A stretch of DNA of 64,000 nt from Mycobacterium vicinigordonae. GTDB taxonomy: Bacteria; Actinomycetota; Actinomycetes; Mycobacteriales; Mycobacteriaceae. The stretch covers positions 2,046,001 through 2,110,000 of the forward strand of contig NZ_CP059165.1 of the NCBI RefSeq assembly GCF_013466425.1. The letters are read 5' to 3'. Below, in pieces: positions 48,516-56,712 of this stretch; within the stretch, counting starts at the first letter, position 1; each line of letters starts with the position of its first letter. A model generated the notes under the pieces. The model was given only the letters and a program-made list of their open reading frames with translations. It was not told where the DNA came from and ran no database searches. The position numbers and the translations under genes were made by a program.

Positions 48516-49765
48516 GCCAACGCACCCTCTCTGCTTTGGTCCAAGTCGCCGGGTCCAGGCCCACGGCCTGGCCAGAATGCGTAGCCGTAGTCGGGGATGC
48601 CGCTACGCATGGCGATCCGCCGCAACACCACCGCCCCCCGCTGACCGATCGTCGTTTCACCGGCAGGCACGCCGGTGACCTTGAGCAGTACCCGTACCGG
48701 GCTATTGTCGAGCTGAATGACAGCAAGGGAGTATGGGCTGGGGAGGTCGGGCACCGGAATCCGGACAGTGGTGTGGGTATACACCGCTCCGGTGCGCGGC
48801 AGTGGCTCCAACCGGTAGTCGGCTGCCAGCACCCCGTAATCATCGACGCGTGCTCGTGGCGGAAATTGTGGCACCGAGTCAATGCCCGGTCGTTCGTCGA
48901 AAACGGCTGCTTCCCAGCGGATCTTGGGTTCGAAAGCGCGGGCGTACGCGGGGAGCGAGATCGGTATCCCGACACCCTCGGCGACCCGCACCTCGGGCAG
49001 CTCACGAGGCGGCACCTCGTCCCGGACTACGGGTGGCTGACCGTCGCCGGCGCGCAGCGAAACAGCCGTGATCTCCGACTGCTCGAAGCTCACCAGCAGG
49101 CCGAGTACCTTACGTTCGACAGCTTCCGCCAGTAGCCGCAGAGCTGCGGCGGCCGAGGTGGCAGTGGCGTGTATCGCGCCGGCCGTGTCGACGATGCCCT
49201 CCAGTTGCGCAGCGGTGGCGCCAGCAACGGCCAGCAGCGGATCAGAGTCAGCCAGCTGGAGACGGCGCGCGGTGGCGCGCAGTCCGACTTCGCGCTCCAG
49301 GCGCGGATCGACGTACTCGTGGCGCGTGCCGTCGCCGTCGCGGGTGTGCAGCGGCAGGCTGCGGGTCTGGCGGGCAGTCGGCAGGACGTCGACCCCCGCA
49401 CCGGTGTCAGTCACCAGCACCGCCACCGCCCCCACCGATGCGACGTTGTCGTCGGTCGCGATGATCAGCGTGTTGGGCGAAGCGCTCGCCACCTGGTCGA
49501 GCGCGGCCGGGCCACCGCCGAGCACCTCGGTGACCGGAAGTGATGCCGACAACCCTAGGCCCGCAAGTAAGACCGCTCCGTTGCCCCCTTCGAGCAGCGG
49601 GAAATCGCGCGACACGACCACCAGGCGCTTGGCGACTGCCGCCGCGTCGGCGGCGCGGCCGGCCGCGACGGCCATCGTGATGGCATCTTCGTCAACGCCT
49701 TTGACTCTGTGGCCCTTGACCTGCCATGGCGGCAGGTAGCTTCCGATGGAAGTGACCCGACTCAT
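48512..49765 (-). CDS. HMG-CoA-synthase-like domain fused to OB-fold (DUF35)
   Basis: A 417-residue protein with two parts. Residues about 1-255 look like a thiolase/HMG-CoA-synthase fold (VTSIGSYLPPWQVKG; LPVTEVLGGGPAALDQVASASPNTLIIATDD) but have no nucleophilic cysteine. Residues about 285-410 match the DUF35 OB-fold that partners SCP2 thiolases (PQFPPRARVDDYGVLA...VYTHTTVRIP...SPYSLAVIQLDNSPVRVLLKVTG). The usual zinc-ribbon cysteines before the OB fold are missing. Translation is coupled to the thiolase (ATG overlap), so the two form a complex in all likelihood. Confidence 0.8.
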   Translation of the reverse strand: MSRVTSIGSYLPPWQVKGHRVKGVDEDAITMAVAAGRAADAAAVAKRLVVVSRDFPLLEGGNGAVLLAGLGLSASLPVTEVLGGGPAALDQVASASPNTLIIATDDNVASVGAVAVLVTDTGAGVDVLPTARQTRSLPLHTRDGDGTRHEYVDPRLEREVGLRATARRLQLADSDPLLAVAGATAAQLEGIVDTAGAIHATATSAAAALRLLAEAVERKVLGLLVSFEQSEITAVSLRAGDGQPPVVRDEVPPRELPEVRVAEGVGIPISLPAYARAFEPKIRWEAAVFDERPGIDSVPQFPPRARVDDYGVLAADYRLEPLPRTGAVYTHTTVRIPVPDLPSPYSLAVIQLDNSPVRVLLKVTGVPAGETTIGQRGAVVLRRIAMRSGIPDYGYAFWPGRGPGPGDLDQSREGALA

Positions 49766-49818
49766 CGGCGCCTCTCTCTCATATGGCAGTCCAGATTGAC
49801 CACTTGGCGTGAAAATAC

Positions 49819-49832
49819 GCTATATGTTTATA
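49819..49832. promoter_or_regulatory. Island operator copy 2, divergent promoter
   Basis: The complement of GCTATATGTTTATA reads TATAAACATATAGC, matching twelve of the fourteen positions of the island consensus, including T-A-A-A-C-A and the end T-A-G-C. It sits in the 110-bp gap between the OB-fold gene (minus, start 49765) and the SDR gene (plus, start 49876), where it can serve both directions. Confidence 0.55.
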
Positions 49833-49875
49833 TCATTGCGCGGCAGGTTGCCCGCGACAGGAGAGGAATACCGAC

Positions 49876-50730
49876 GTGCCCGACGCTCGTCCATCACTGG
49901 CAGGCAGCGTTGTCCTGATCACGGGGGCCAGTCGCGGTATCGGACGTGAAATGGCTTTGCGGGTCGCCCGAGACGGGGCGCGGGTCGCGCTTCTGGCCAA
50001 GACCGCGACACCTCATCCGAAACTGCCGGGCACGCTGGACGAAACGGCGGACGCGGTGCGCGCCGCGGGCGGTGAGCCGCTGCCCATCGTGTGTGATGTT
50101 CGCGACGAAGCAAGCGTGTCTGATGCGGTGGCCACGGTGGCCGAAATCTTCGGCGGCATCGATGTGGTCGTCAACAACGCGGGCGCCATCGATCTGCGGC
50201 GTACGCCAGAGCTTGCTGCCAAACACTTCGGTCGCCTGCTCGACATCAACGTGTTAGGACCGTATGCCGTCGTTAATGCTGCAGTGGGACACCTTCGGAA
50301 CGCGGACAATCCGCACATCGTCAACGTGTCTCCGCCGGTGAACCTCGACCCCTCGTGGTTCGCCCCGTACGTGGGGCACACAGTTGGCAAGTACGCAGAA
50401 AGCCTGCTGGTGTTGGGCTGGGCGGCTGAGTTTGCATCGATACCGATCGCGGTAAACGCATTGTGGCCGGCGGTAACGGTGGCAAGCGAAGGAATGGTAG
50501 CGGTGCTCGGCCGAGCTGAGGCGTTCGCCCAGGCACGTAGCCCGCGGACCATGGCCGACGCCCTGTATTCCATGATTATCCGCCCGGCCGCAGAGTACAC
50601 CGGAAACTTTGTCACCGACGAGCAGGTTCTGCGCGAGGACGGGGTGGAGGATTTCTCGGGCTATCGGCTGGCCGACCGCGAAGAAGACCTCACCGCAAGT
50701 TTCTACCTCTCGTCCGCGACGGGCAGCTGA
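49876..50730 (+). CDS. Short-chain dehydrogenase, HSDL2-like
   Basis: A 284-residue SDR. It has the cofactor loop LITGASRGIGREMALRVARDGARVALLAKTATPHPKLPG, whose insert after the second strand is typical of hydroxysteroid-dehydrogenase-like protein 2. It also has VVVNNAGAID and a Y-x-x-x-K in YVGHTVGKYAESLLV shaped as in HSDL2 (catalytic Tyr is not in the standard YxxxK, so activity is less sure). It starts at GTG 49876 with a RBS (CAGGAGAGG). It is followed at 3 bp by a FadE pair. Confidence 0.8.
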   Translation: MPDARPSLAGSVVLITGASRGIGREMALRVARDGARVALLAKTATPHPKLPGTLDETADAVRAAGGEPLPIVCDVRDEASVSDAVATVAEIFGGIDVVVNNAGAIDLRRTPELAAKHFGRLLDINVLGPYAVVNAAVGHLRNADNPHIVNVSPPVNLDPSWFAPYVGHTVGKYAESLLVLGWAAEFASIPIAVNALWPAVTVASEGMVAVLGRAEAFAQARSPRTMADALYSMIIRPAAEYTGNFVTDEQVLREDGVEDFSGYRLADREEDLTASFYLSSATGS

Positions 50731-50733
50731 CGC

Positions 50734-51879
50734 GTGGCACCGCTGGGGGAACCACAACCAGACGCCGCGGGATCGATCCAGCTACGGCAGCTGATACGCG
50801 ATTTCATCCAGGCCGACGCCGAGGAATTCGGCTGGGAGCCCGAGGTCGACTCGTGGCTGGGTCAGTGGGATCCGGCGTTCAGTCAACGGCTGGCACGCGC
50901 GGGCTTTCTCGGGTTGACGATTCCGCGACGCTACGGCGGTCGGGGCCTTAGCCACCTCGACCGGTACGTGGTCACCGAGGAACTGCTCGCCGCGGGCGCA
51001 CCGATTGCGGCCCACTGGGTCGCCGATCGCCAGTTCGCGCCGAGCGTCTTGGTGCACGGAACCGAAGAGCAGCGCCAGCGATGGCTGCCCGAGATCGCGG
51101 CTGGACACCTTTACACTGCGCTCGGGTTCAGCGAGCCGGGCGCAGGCTCAGATCTCGCCGCCGCCCAAACCAAGGCCGCCCGCACCGACGGCGGCTGGTT
51201 GCTCCGTGGCACCAAAGTATGGACGAGTGGCGCACACCACGCGCATCTGATCGCTGTCCTTGCCCGCACCAGTCCACCTGATCCGAAGCACCGGCACGCG
51301 GGGTTCACCGAATTTCTCATTGCCCGCGAAACACCGGGCGTCGTGATCAGCGCAGTCGAACTGATGTCGGGCGAGCATCATTTCAATGAAGTGACCTTCG
51401 ACGACGCCTTCGTCCCCGATACCGACGTGCTCGGTGAGGTCGGCAACGGCTGGGCGCAGGTCACTTCAGAGCTGTCAGTGGAACGCAGCGGCCCGGAGCG
51501 ATTTTTGTCCACTGCGCCGCTCATCACAACGGCAGTCGGGGAGCTGGCCCAGATGGTGCCCGATGACGGCACCGCCGCGGCGGTCGGGGCGTTACTCGCG
51601 GAGCTGATGTCACTACGTCAATTGTCGATGACGGTGTCCGAGGAGTTGCAGAACGGCCACGATGCCGCTAGCCGCGCTGCGCTGGTAAAGGACATGGGCA
51701 CCGAGTTCGAACAGCGCTCAGTCGATGTCATCGCAGAGTTGCTCGCCGATCGCACGTTGTCGATCCGGCTGCAGCAGCAGTTGGCCACCGCACTCCTACA
51801 CAAACCGTTGTTCACGCTGCGCGGCGGCACTAACGAGGTTCTGCGCGGCGTCGTCGCGCGCAGGATGGGATTGCGATGA
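50734..51879 (+). CDS. Acyl-CoA dehydrogenase, catalytic subunit of a second FadE pair
   Basis: A 381-residue acyl-CoA dehydrogenase. It has the N-terminal helical domain, the flavin segments GFSEPGAGSDLAAAQTKA and WLLRGTKVWTSGAHHA, and the catalytic-base motif VERSGPERFLS (Glu250). The C-terminal site reads LRGGTNEVLRGV. The ERSGPERFLS motif is typical of mycobacterial heteromeric FadE proteins acting on ring or side-chain CoA esters. GTG 50734; it overlaps the following partner subunit by 4 bp (ATGA). Confidence 0.88.
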   Translation: MAPLGEPQPDAAGSIQLRQLIRDFIQADAEEFGWEPEVDSWLGQWDPAFSQRLARAGFLGLTIPRRYGGRGLSHLDRYVVTEELLAAGAPIAAHWVADRQFAPSVLVHGTEEQRQRWLPEIAAGHLYTALGFSEPGAGSDLAAAQTKAARTDGGWLLRGTKVWTSGAHHAHLIAVLARTSPPDPKHRHAGFTEFLIARETPGVVISAVELMSGEHHFNEVTFDDAFVPDTDVLGEVGNGWAQVTSELSVERSGPERFLSTAPLITTAVGELAQMVPDDGTAAAVGALLAELMSLRQLSMTVSEELQNGHDAASRAALVKDMGTEFEQRSVDVIAELLADRTLSIRLQQQLATALLHKPLFTLRGGTNEVLRGVVARRMGLR

Positions 51880-52997
51880 GCAGCTGGCTGGCGGGGGGTG
51901 TGTTCGAGGATGCGCCGCAGGACAACCACTCAGCACTTCGGGAACTGGTCCGCGAGATCGGGCAGCGAGCCCACCGGATGCACCGGCCGGGCGCCGTTGA
52001 GTTCGACCGAAGACTGTGGCGGACGCTCGAGGACAGTGACCTCACGCGATTGACAAGCTCGCACGATCCAGACGCCGGGGCAGGAGAGCTAGCCGTCGTG
52101 CTTCACGGCTTGTCTCGCCAGGCAATCGGGGAACCGGTCGCGGACACGGATCTACTGGCGGCCTGGCTGGCCGATGCCGCCGGCCTGTCCGTCCCGCAGC
52201 GAGGCCCGCTGTCGGTGGCTATCGCCAACGGAAGGATCGACGACGACCGCCTTCACGCCACCAGCGACGCGGTGCCGTGGGCGAGGCACGTGGCGGCGTT
52301 GGTTCTCCTGGCGCGCACGGCCGATGGCTACTTGGCCGGAGTTATCGATGCCGGCGGTGCGCGGATCGAGCCGGCGCGCAACCTTGCGGGCGAACCGCGC
52401 GACCGTGTGATCATCGACGTCGGCGTGGCCGAACTGCGTCGCATTGACGCCGCGCGATCCCGCGAACTGATCCGCAGAGGCGCGTGGGCGCGCTGTATCC
52501 AAATCCTCGGGACGCTCGACGCTGCGGCAGAGCTGACGGTGGCCCACACGCGCGACCGGATTCAATTCGGGCGGCCTCTCAAGGACTTTCAAACCGTTCA
52601 GCACGCGCTGGTCGCAATGGCCGGCGACATCGAACGCGCGCGGGTGGCTACTACCGCGGCGGTTGCGGCGTCATGTCAGCACGGTTTCGCCTCCGCCCAC
52701 ACGGATTTCGCGGTGACTACTGCCAAGGTAGTGGTCGGTCGCGTTGTTCCGCGAGTCACAACAGTTGGCCATCAACTGCACGGCGCCATCGGCGCAACCG
52801 CTGAACACTCGTTGTGGCAGTCGACTTTGCGAGCGCAAAGCTGGGTCGGCGAATTCGGGTCGACCCGCGAGTGTGCCACCAAACTTGGGCGAGTCGCGCT
52901 CGCGCATGCGGGCGGTCGCGCGTCGTTATGGGAATTCTTGACCAAGGACACCAGCGTGTCGCCGGGAACGTCTGGACGACAGAACAATTCGCCATAG
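51876..52997 (+). CDS. Acyl-CoA dehydrogenase-like, partner (beta) subunit
   Basis: A 373-residue FadE-like protein whose recognisable region is the C-terminal bundle: ELTVAHTRDRIQFGRPLKDFQTVQHALVAMAGDIERAR and LHGAIGATAEHSLWQSTLRAQSW. It contains the R-x-Q-F-G FAD contact but lacks the middle-domain SEPGAGSD and a catalytic Glu. This is the same partner-subunit pattern as the gene at 42942. Coupled to its catalytic partner by ATGA overlap. It has an additional unstructured C-terminal tail. Confidence 0.82.
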   Translation: MSSWLAGGVFEDAPQDNHSALRELVREIGQRAHRMHRPGAVEFDRRLWRTLEDSDLTRLTSSHDPDAGAGELAVVLHGLSRQAIGEPVADTDLLAAWLADAAGLSVPQRGPLSVAIANGRIDDDRLHATSDAVPWARHVAALVLLARTADGYLAGVIDAGGARIEPARNLAGEPRDRVIIDVGVAELRRIDAARSRELIRRGAWARCIQILGTLDAAAELTVAHTRDRIQFGRPLKDFQTVQHALVAMAGDIERARVATTAAVAASCQHGFASAHTDFAVTTAKVVVGRVVPRVTTVGHQLHGAIGATAEHSLWQSTLRAQSWVGEFGSTRECATKLGRVALAHAGGRASLWEFLTKDTSVSPGTSGRQNNSP

Positions 52998-53267
52998 GAG
53001 GAACAGTTACCTGGCTCGCGTTCAAAGGCGCGTGCGGCATTGTGTTCAGTGAGGCAGGTCCCTTCGCGTCCTCAGCGATCTGGGCGCGCGGCTTGATGCA
53101 CTCGTGAACCACGCGGAGACTGCCGTTTCGTGGGAATTGAGCTGGCCGTACCGAAGGAGCCATACGACAAAGGGATTGGTGGCTGGTAGTGGTTGCAACG
53201 TGCCCGATCGACGTGCCGCGCCGCTGGGTAAGCGTCGCGATGAACCCCAGCTCGGAAGTAATATATA
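52998..53267. other. Intergenic region upstream of FadE
   Basis: The 346-bp gap contains an unused strong GGAGGAAC right at the preceding stop and a short frame to 53107 (ending SSAIWARGLMHS) that I cannot match to anything. It ends in an AT-rich stretch from about 53255 carrying the operator and presumably the promoter of the FadE at 53344. Confidence 0.4.
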
Positions 53268-53281
53268 GTTAAACAGATAGC
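53268..53281. promoter_or_regulatory. Island operator copy 3
   Basis: GTTAAACAGATAGC matches the island consensus at every defined position. It lies in an AT-rich segment (ATATATAGTT before it, TAATTATT after it) 63 bp upstream of the FadE ATG at 53344. Overlapping direct half-sites TAGTTAA and TAGCTAA are 12 bp apart. Confidence 0.6.
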
Positions 53282-53343
53282 TAATTATTGGTCCTTTACT
53301 TGTCGCGTTGCGGCGAGAGCGATGCAACTCAAGGAGAGCGACG

Positions 53344-54486
53344 ATGAAGAAGAGGGCGTACGAAGCCGAGCACAAGGCCTTCCGCGAGACCGTGCGGCAG
53401 TTCATCGAGCGCGAACTCCAGCCCCATGCGCAACGCTGGGAAGCAGAAGGGATCGTCGATCGCAGCGCGTTCGTCGCCGCGGGCAAGTACGGTCTCGTCG
53501 GATTCAACATCCCAGAGGAATTCGGGGGAGGCGGAGTAAACGACTTCCGCTTCAACGCGGTGATTGACGAAGAACTCGCCCGGTACGGGGGCCCGTCACC
53601 GGGCTTGAGTCTGGTAAATGACGTGGTCGGCCCTTACTTCACGTCGCTGTGCAACGACGAGCAGAGTAAGCGTTGGCTTCCTGGGATCGCCAGGGGGGAA
53701 ACGATTCTGGCGGTGGCGATGAGCGAGCCGGGCGCCGGGAGCGATCTTGCGGGAATCCGGACGTCGGCGGTTCGCGACGGCGACGACTGGGTCATCGACG
53801 GAAATAAGACCTTCATTAGTTCGGGAATCAACGCTGATCTCGTGGTGGTGGTTTGTCGGACCGATCCAGATGCGGGCCACAAGGGATTCACCTTGTTGGT
53901 CGTGGAACGCGGTATGGCGGGTTTCATCCGCGGACGCAAACTTCACAAGATGGGCCTGGGCTACCAGGACACGGCCGAGCTGACGTTCGACAGTGTCCGG
54001 GTGCCTGTGAGCAACGTGCTGGGGCAGGAGGGGCGCGGGTTTTACCACCTGATGCATAACCTGCCCTCTGAACGGCTCTCGATCGCGATTTCAGGTGTCG
54101 CGACTGCGCGCGAAGCCTGGCGTCAGACACTGCAATATGCCAAGGATCGACACGCGTTCGGTCAACCGATCGGCAGTTTTCAGCACAATCGTTTTCTGCT
54201 TGCCGAATTGGACACCGAGCTCGAGATCGCCGAGCAGTATCTGGACCGCTGCTTGCTCGCCGTGGTCGAAGGTGAGCTCACGGCCGTGGAGGCGGCTAAA
54301 GCGAAGTGGTGGTGCACCGAGGTCGCTCTTAAGGTGATCGACCGGTGCGTGCAGCTGCACGGCGGTTACGGCTACATGATGGAGTACCGCGTTGCCCGTG
54401 ATTATGTGGACAACCGCATACTGACGATTTTGGGCGGCAGCACCGAGATCATGAAGGAGATCATCGGCCGTGACCTCGGATTGTGA
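53344..54486 (+). CDS. Acyl-CoA dehydrogenase (long-chain/isovaleryl type)
   Basis: A 380-residue complete FadE. It has LVGFNIPEEFGGGGVND, AMSEPGAGSDLAGIRTSA, WVIDGNKTFISSG, AFGQPIGSFQHNRFLLAELDTELE and the base Glu243 (PSERLSIAIS). The other site reads LGGSTEIMKEIIGRDLGL. It is the close paralogue of the gene at 43932. Homotetrameric activity on linear or methyl-branched acyl-CoA is expected. ATG 53344 follows AAGGAGAG, so the longer frame is rejected. It stands alone behind its own operator. Confidence 0.9.
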   Translation: MKKRAYEAEHKAFRETVRQFIERELQPHAQRWEAEGIVDRSAFVAAGKYGLVGFNIPEEFGGGGVNDFRFNAVIDEELARYGGPSPGLSLVNDVVGPYFTSLCNDEQSKRWLPGIARGETILAVAMSEPGAGSDLAGIRTSAVRDGDDWVIDGNKTFISSGINADLVVVVCRTDPDAGHKGFTLLVVERGMAGFIRGRKLHKMGLGYQDTAELTFDSVRVPVSNVLGQEGRGFYHLMHNLPSERLSIAISGVATAREAWRQTLQYAKDRHAFGQPIGSFQHNRFLLAELDTELEIAEQYLDRCLLAVVEGELTAVEAAKAKWWCTEVALKVIDRCVQLHGGYGYMMEYRVARDYVDNRILTILGGSTEIMKEIIGRDLGL

Positions 54487-54872
54487 ACCGCGGTGAGTCG
54501 CTGTTTCGGGACATGTCAATGAAGATGTTTGCGTCGATCCCGACGGGTGGCCGGCTTCCGCTTTCTAGACCCGATTGCATCTGGTGTAGGAGCCTCCGCT
54601 ATTGGTTCCGAGTGTCATATGTGTGCAATCCGAACGCCACACTGCAGTTGTGCGCCGAATGCGGCTACACCGTTTCGGGAAAAGCCGGTGAAAAAGTTTG
54701 GCGGACATGACGATCCGTCAAGACGGCGTGGTCATCGAGTTAGCCGCAGTCATTGAGGGCGCCGCTGTTGCAGTGGTGGCCCGAAGGGAAAATGAATAAA
54801 TCCCTCACCCCTTGATGTCCAAGGACGGTCGCGCTACGGGTCGCCGGTCCAGTCGACGCAACCGTGGCGCCG
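54487..54872. other. Unassigned region between FadE and P450
   Basis: This 428-bp gap contains overlapping short frames. One at 54529-54756 has the segment AGFRFLDPIASGVGASAIGS and two cysteine pairs, but I cannot match it to a family and it lacks an RBS. I see no convincing gene. It may be the remains of one. Confidence 0.35.
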
Positions 54873-54894
54873 CCTACCGGGAGAATCCGGTAGG
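54873..54894 (-). terminator. Stem-loop after P450 gene
   Basis: Perfect 8-bp inverted repeat CCTACCGG/CCGGTAGG with a 6-nt loop, 21 bp beyond the P450 stop. No T-run follows in the P450 direction. It is probably the end of that transcript or of the plus-strand FadE transcript. Confidence 0.45.
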
Positions 54895-54914
54895 TCGGGG
54901 TGATCACGGCAGCA

Positions 54915-56099
54915 CTATTTGTGGAGAAGCAGTGGAAGCCTCGCGAGGCCGAATGTATTCGCCGGCCAGTTAATGCAGGGTACGAAACCGGGCTCCACAC
55001 TGAAGTCCGGCACTCGTGCCAGCCATTCATTGACGATGAGCGTGAGTTCCATGCGGGCGAGGTGCGAACCCAGACACCGGTGTGGGCCTCCACCGAAACC
55101 CCAGTGCTTGTGCACCTTTCCGTCCATGACGATATGGTTGGCCGACGTATCGTCACTTTCGTCGCGGTTGATGCCGCCCATGCACAGCTTGACAAGGGAT
55201 CCCGCCGGAACGGTCATGCCGCCGACCTGCACTTCACGTGTGGTAGCGCGCACCACAAGCGGGGCGGGGGGTTCCAGTCGCACCATTTCTTCCACGAAAA
55301 GTCGTGTGTCCTGGGGATGTGTGCGCAAATGCGTGCATATCTCGCGATTGCGCGCGAGCTCTAGCAGAGCCATCCCTAGGGCGCCGGTGACAGTGTCGAG
55401 GCCTGCCAGGATGAAGAGGAAGGCCAATCCCAGGGCTTCGTTGTCGTCGAGGGGATCGGCGCCCCCGAGCAAGCTGGACAACAGGTCATCGCGTGGATTG
55501 GCCCGGTGGTCGGCGATGGACTCAGTCAGGTACGCGAAAAGCTCCAAGGCCGGCGTCAGGTCGGCGTTTGCCATATCCGGAATTTCCGACAGGTGGATAA
55601 CCGCGTCTTTCCAGGCGATGAGGCGATCGCGGTCAGCCAAAGGAAGACCGAACATGGTTAGGAAAACCTGCGAAGGGTAGGGCATGGCAAGTTCGGAGAT
55701 CACCTCGCAGCGGTCATCCGCGCACGCTCGTTTGATGATGTCAATTGCCTGCTGTTGCAGGGACGGCAGGATCTTCGACAGCGTTCCTGGGCTGAAGAAG
55801 GGCTGCAGAATCTTGCGGTAGCGGGTGTGTTCGGGAGGGTCGTAGGACAACGGAAGCAAGGGCAACGGGCTGCCAAGCACATCGTAGGCCTTCTTCGACG
55901 AGAAGACCTCCGGGTTGCGCAAGGCTTCGAGAACATCCTCACGACGAGTGAAGTAGTACCAGGGATCCTCGTATACGACCGGTCCGGCGTCCCTGAGTGC
56001 CGCCCATCCAACGGCGCGATCCTCGGCGAACGGCAGCTCGGGCCATGAGATGTGGGGGATCGAGCTTGTGTTGGCGCTGGTCTGGTTAACGCTGGTCAT
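54915..56099 (-). CDS. Cytochrome P450
   Basis: A 394-residue soluble bacterial P450. The I-helix oxygen motif is FLFILAGLDTVTGA. The E-x-x-R is EEMVRLEPPAPLVVR. The heme-binding loop is FGGGPHRCLGSHLAR with the thiolate Cys342. The N-terminal region has SYDPPEHTRYRKILQPFFSP. No ferredoxin or reductase gene is beside it, so its electron partner lies elsewhere. It probably hydroxylates the pathway substrate, giving an alcohol for the SDR and ALDH. ATG 56099 was chosen over an earlier one because it fits the family N-terminus. CYP family number cannot be assigned by eye. Confidence 0.92.
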   Translation of the reverse strand: MTSVNQTSANTSSIPHISWPELPFAEDRAVGWAALRDAGPVVYEDPWYYFTRREDVLEALRNPEVFSSKKAYDVLGSPLPLLPLSYDPPEHTRYRKILQPFFSPGTLSKILPSLQQQAIDIIKRACADDRCEVISELAMPYPSQVFLTMFGLPLADRDRLIAWKDAVIHLSEIPDMANADLTPALELFAYLTESIADHRANPRDDLLSSLLGGADPLDDNEALGLAFLFILAGLDTVTGALGMALLELARNREICTHLRTHPQDTRLFVEEMVRLEPPAPLVVRATTREVQVGGMTVPAGSLVKLCMGGINRDESDDTSANHIVMDGKVHKHWGFGGGPHRCLGSHLARMELTLIVNEWLARVPDFSVEPGFVPCINWPANTFGLARLPLLLHK

Positions 56100-56648
56100 G
56101 CGACTTCTTCCAGGGTAGGGCGGTCGGACGGCGGACACCGGCGGGCGTTACTGCACCACAAGTGCTTTGGATTTGTAAACGCCTCGATCGCGCGCTGATA
56201 TGGCGCGTGGAAACGTCGGAGTGGTGAGATCCACGTCACGACGATAGCAAAATCCGTTGATTGTTTAAATGTATCGAGCAGCGCTGGTCGCGGGCGAGGT
56301 GGCCGCGGCGCAGGTCACGGGCCCGGTGCTCGCAGATGGGCAGGATGACTGGGAGGGTCTTGGTGCGCGCGTGTGGACTCGCAACATGAACCTTGGTGGT
56401 GGCGTCGTCGGTCTCGCCGCGCTGGCGGGTACGGCGAATTCTGTGCGGCGTCCCAGCACGCCGACAAAACGGTGGCACCAGATGGAGGTGGATGCCAATG
56501 GACAGGCCCAGACGAACCGGCAATGCCGTGGCGGCGTGCGCGAACGACCCATACCCGCGGTCATCGTATCCGGCAGCTTCCTTGCTGAGCGCGGCGTGCT
56601 ACCTAGCCCGGATGACGCCGCCGCCACCAATTGCGCACCGCAGTAACA
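56100..56648. other. Divergent P450-ALDH intergenic region
   Basis: 613 bp separate the P450 and ALDH starts. A plus-strand frame (56269-56646, beginning MYRAALVAGEVAAAQ) and minus-strand frames overlap here, but none has a family match or a RBS I can defend. An island-like dyad lies at 56256-56269 on the P450 side and a strong one at 56649 on the ALDH side. The middle may be a decayed gene. Confidence 0.4.
56256..56269. promoter_or_regulatory. Island operator copy 4 (weaker), P450 side
   Basis: The complement of GTTGATTGTTTAAA reads TTTAAACAATCAAC, with the T-A-A-A-C-A core and the final C of the island consensus and two mismatches in the rest. It lies 157 bp upstream of the P450 start. Confidence 0.35.
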
Positions 56649-56662
56649 GCTAAACAATTATC
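56649..56662. promoter_or_regulatory. Island operator copy 5
   Basis: GCTAAACAATTATC matches the island consensus G-Y-T-A-A-A-C-A-N-N-T-A-N-C at all defined positions, 51 bp before the ALDH ATG at 56713. An AT-rich TCTATAAGAG follows and may be part of the promoter. Confidence 0.6.
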
Positions 56663-56712
56663 TATAAGAGGCTACAATGCGTCACGAATCATTTTTGCGA
56701 GAGGGAGTAGCC

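Noticed and set aside
54529..54756. Small cysteine-containing frame as a ferredoxin for the P450
   Set aside because: The cysteine spacing does not fit 2Fe-2S, 3Fe-4S or 4Fe-4S ferredoxins and no RBS is present.
56269..56646. 125-codon frame in the P450-ALDH gap
   Set aside because: It overlaps the operator-like site at its start, has no RBS and no recognisable domain.
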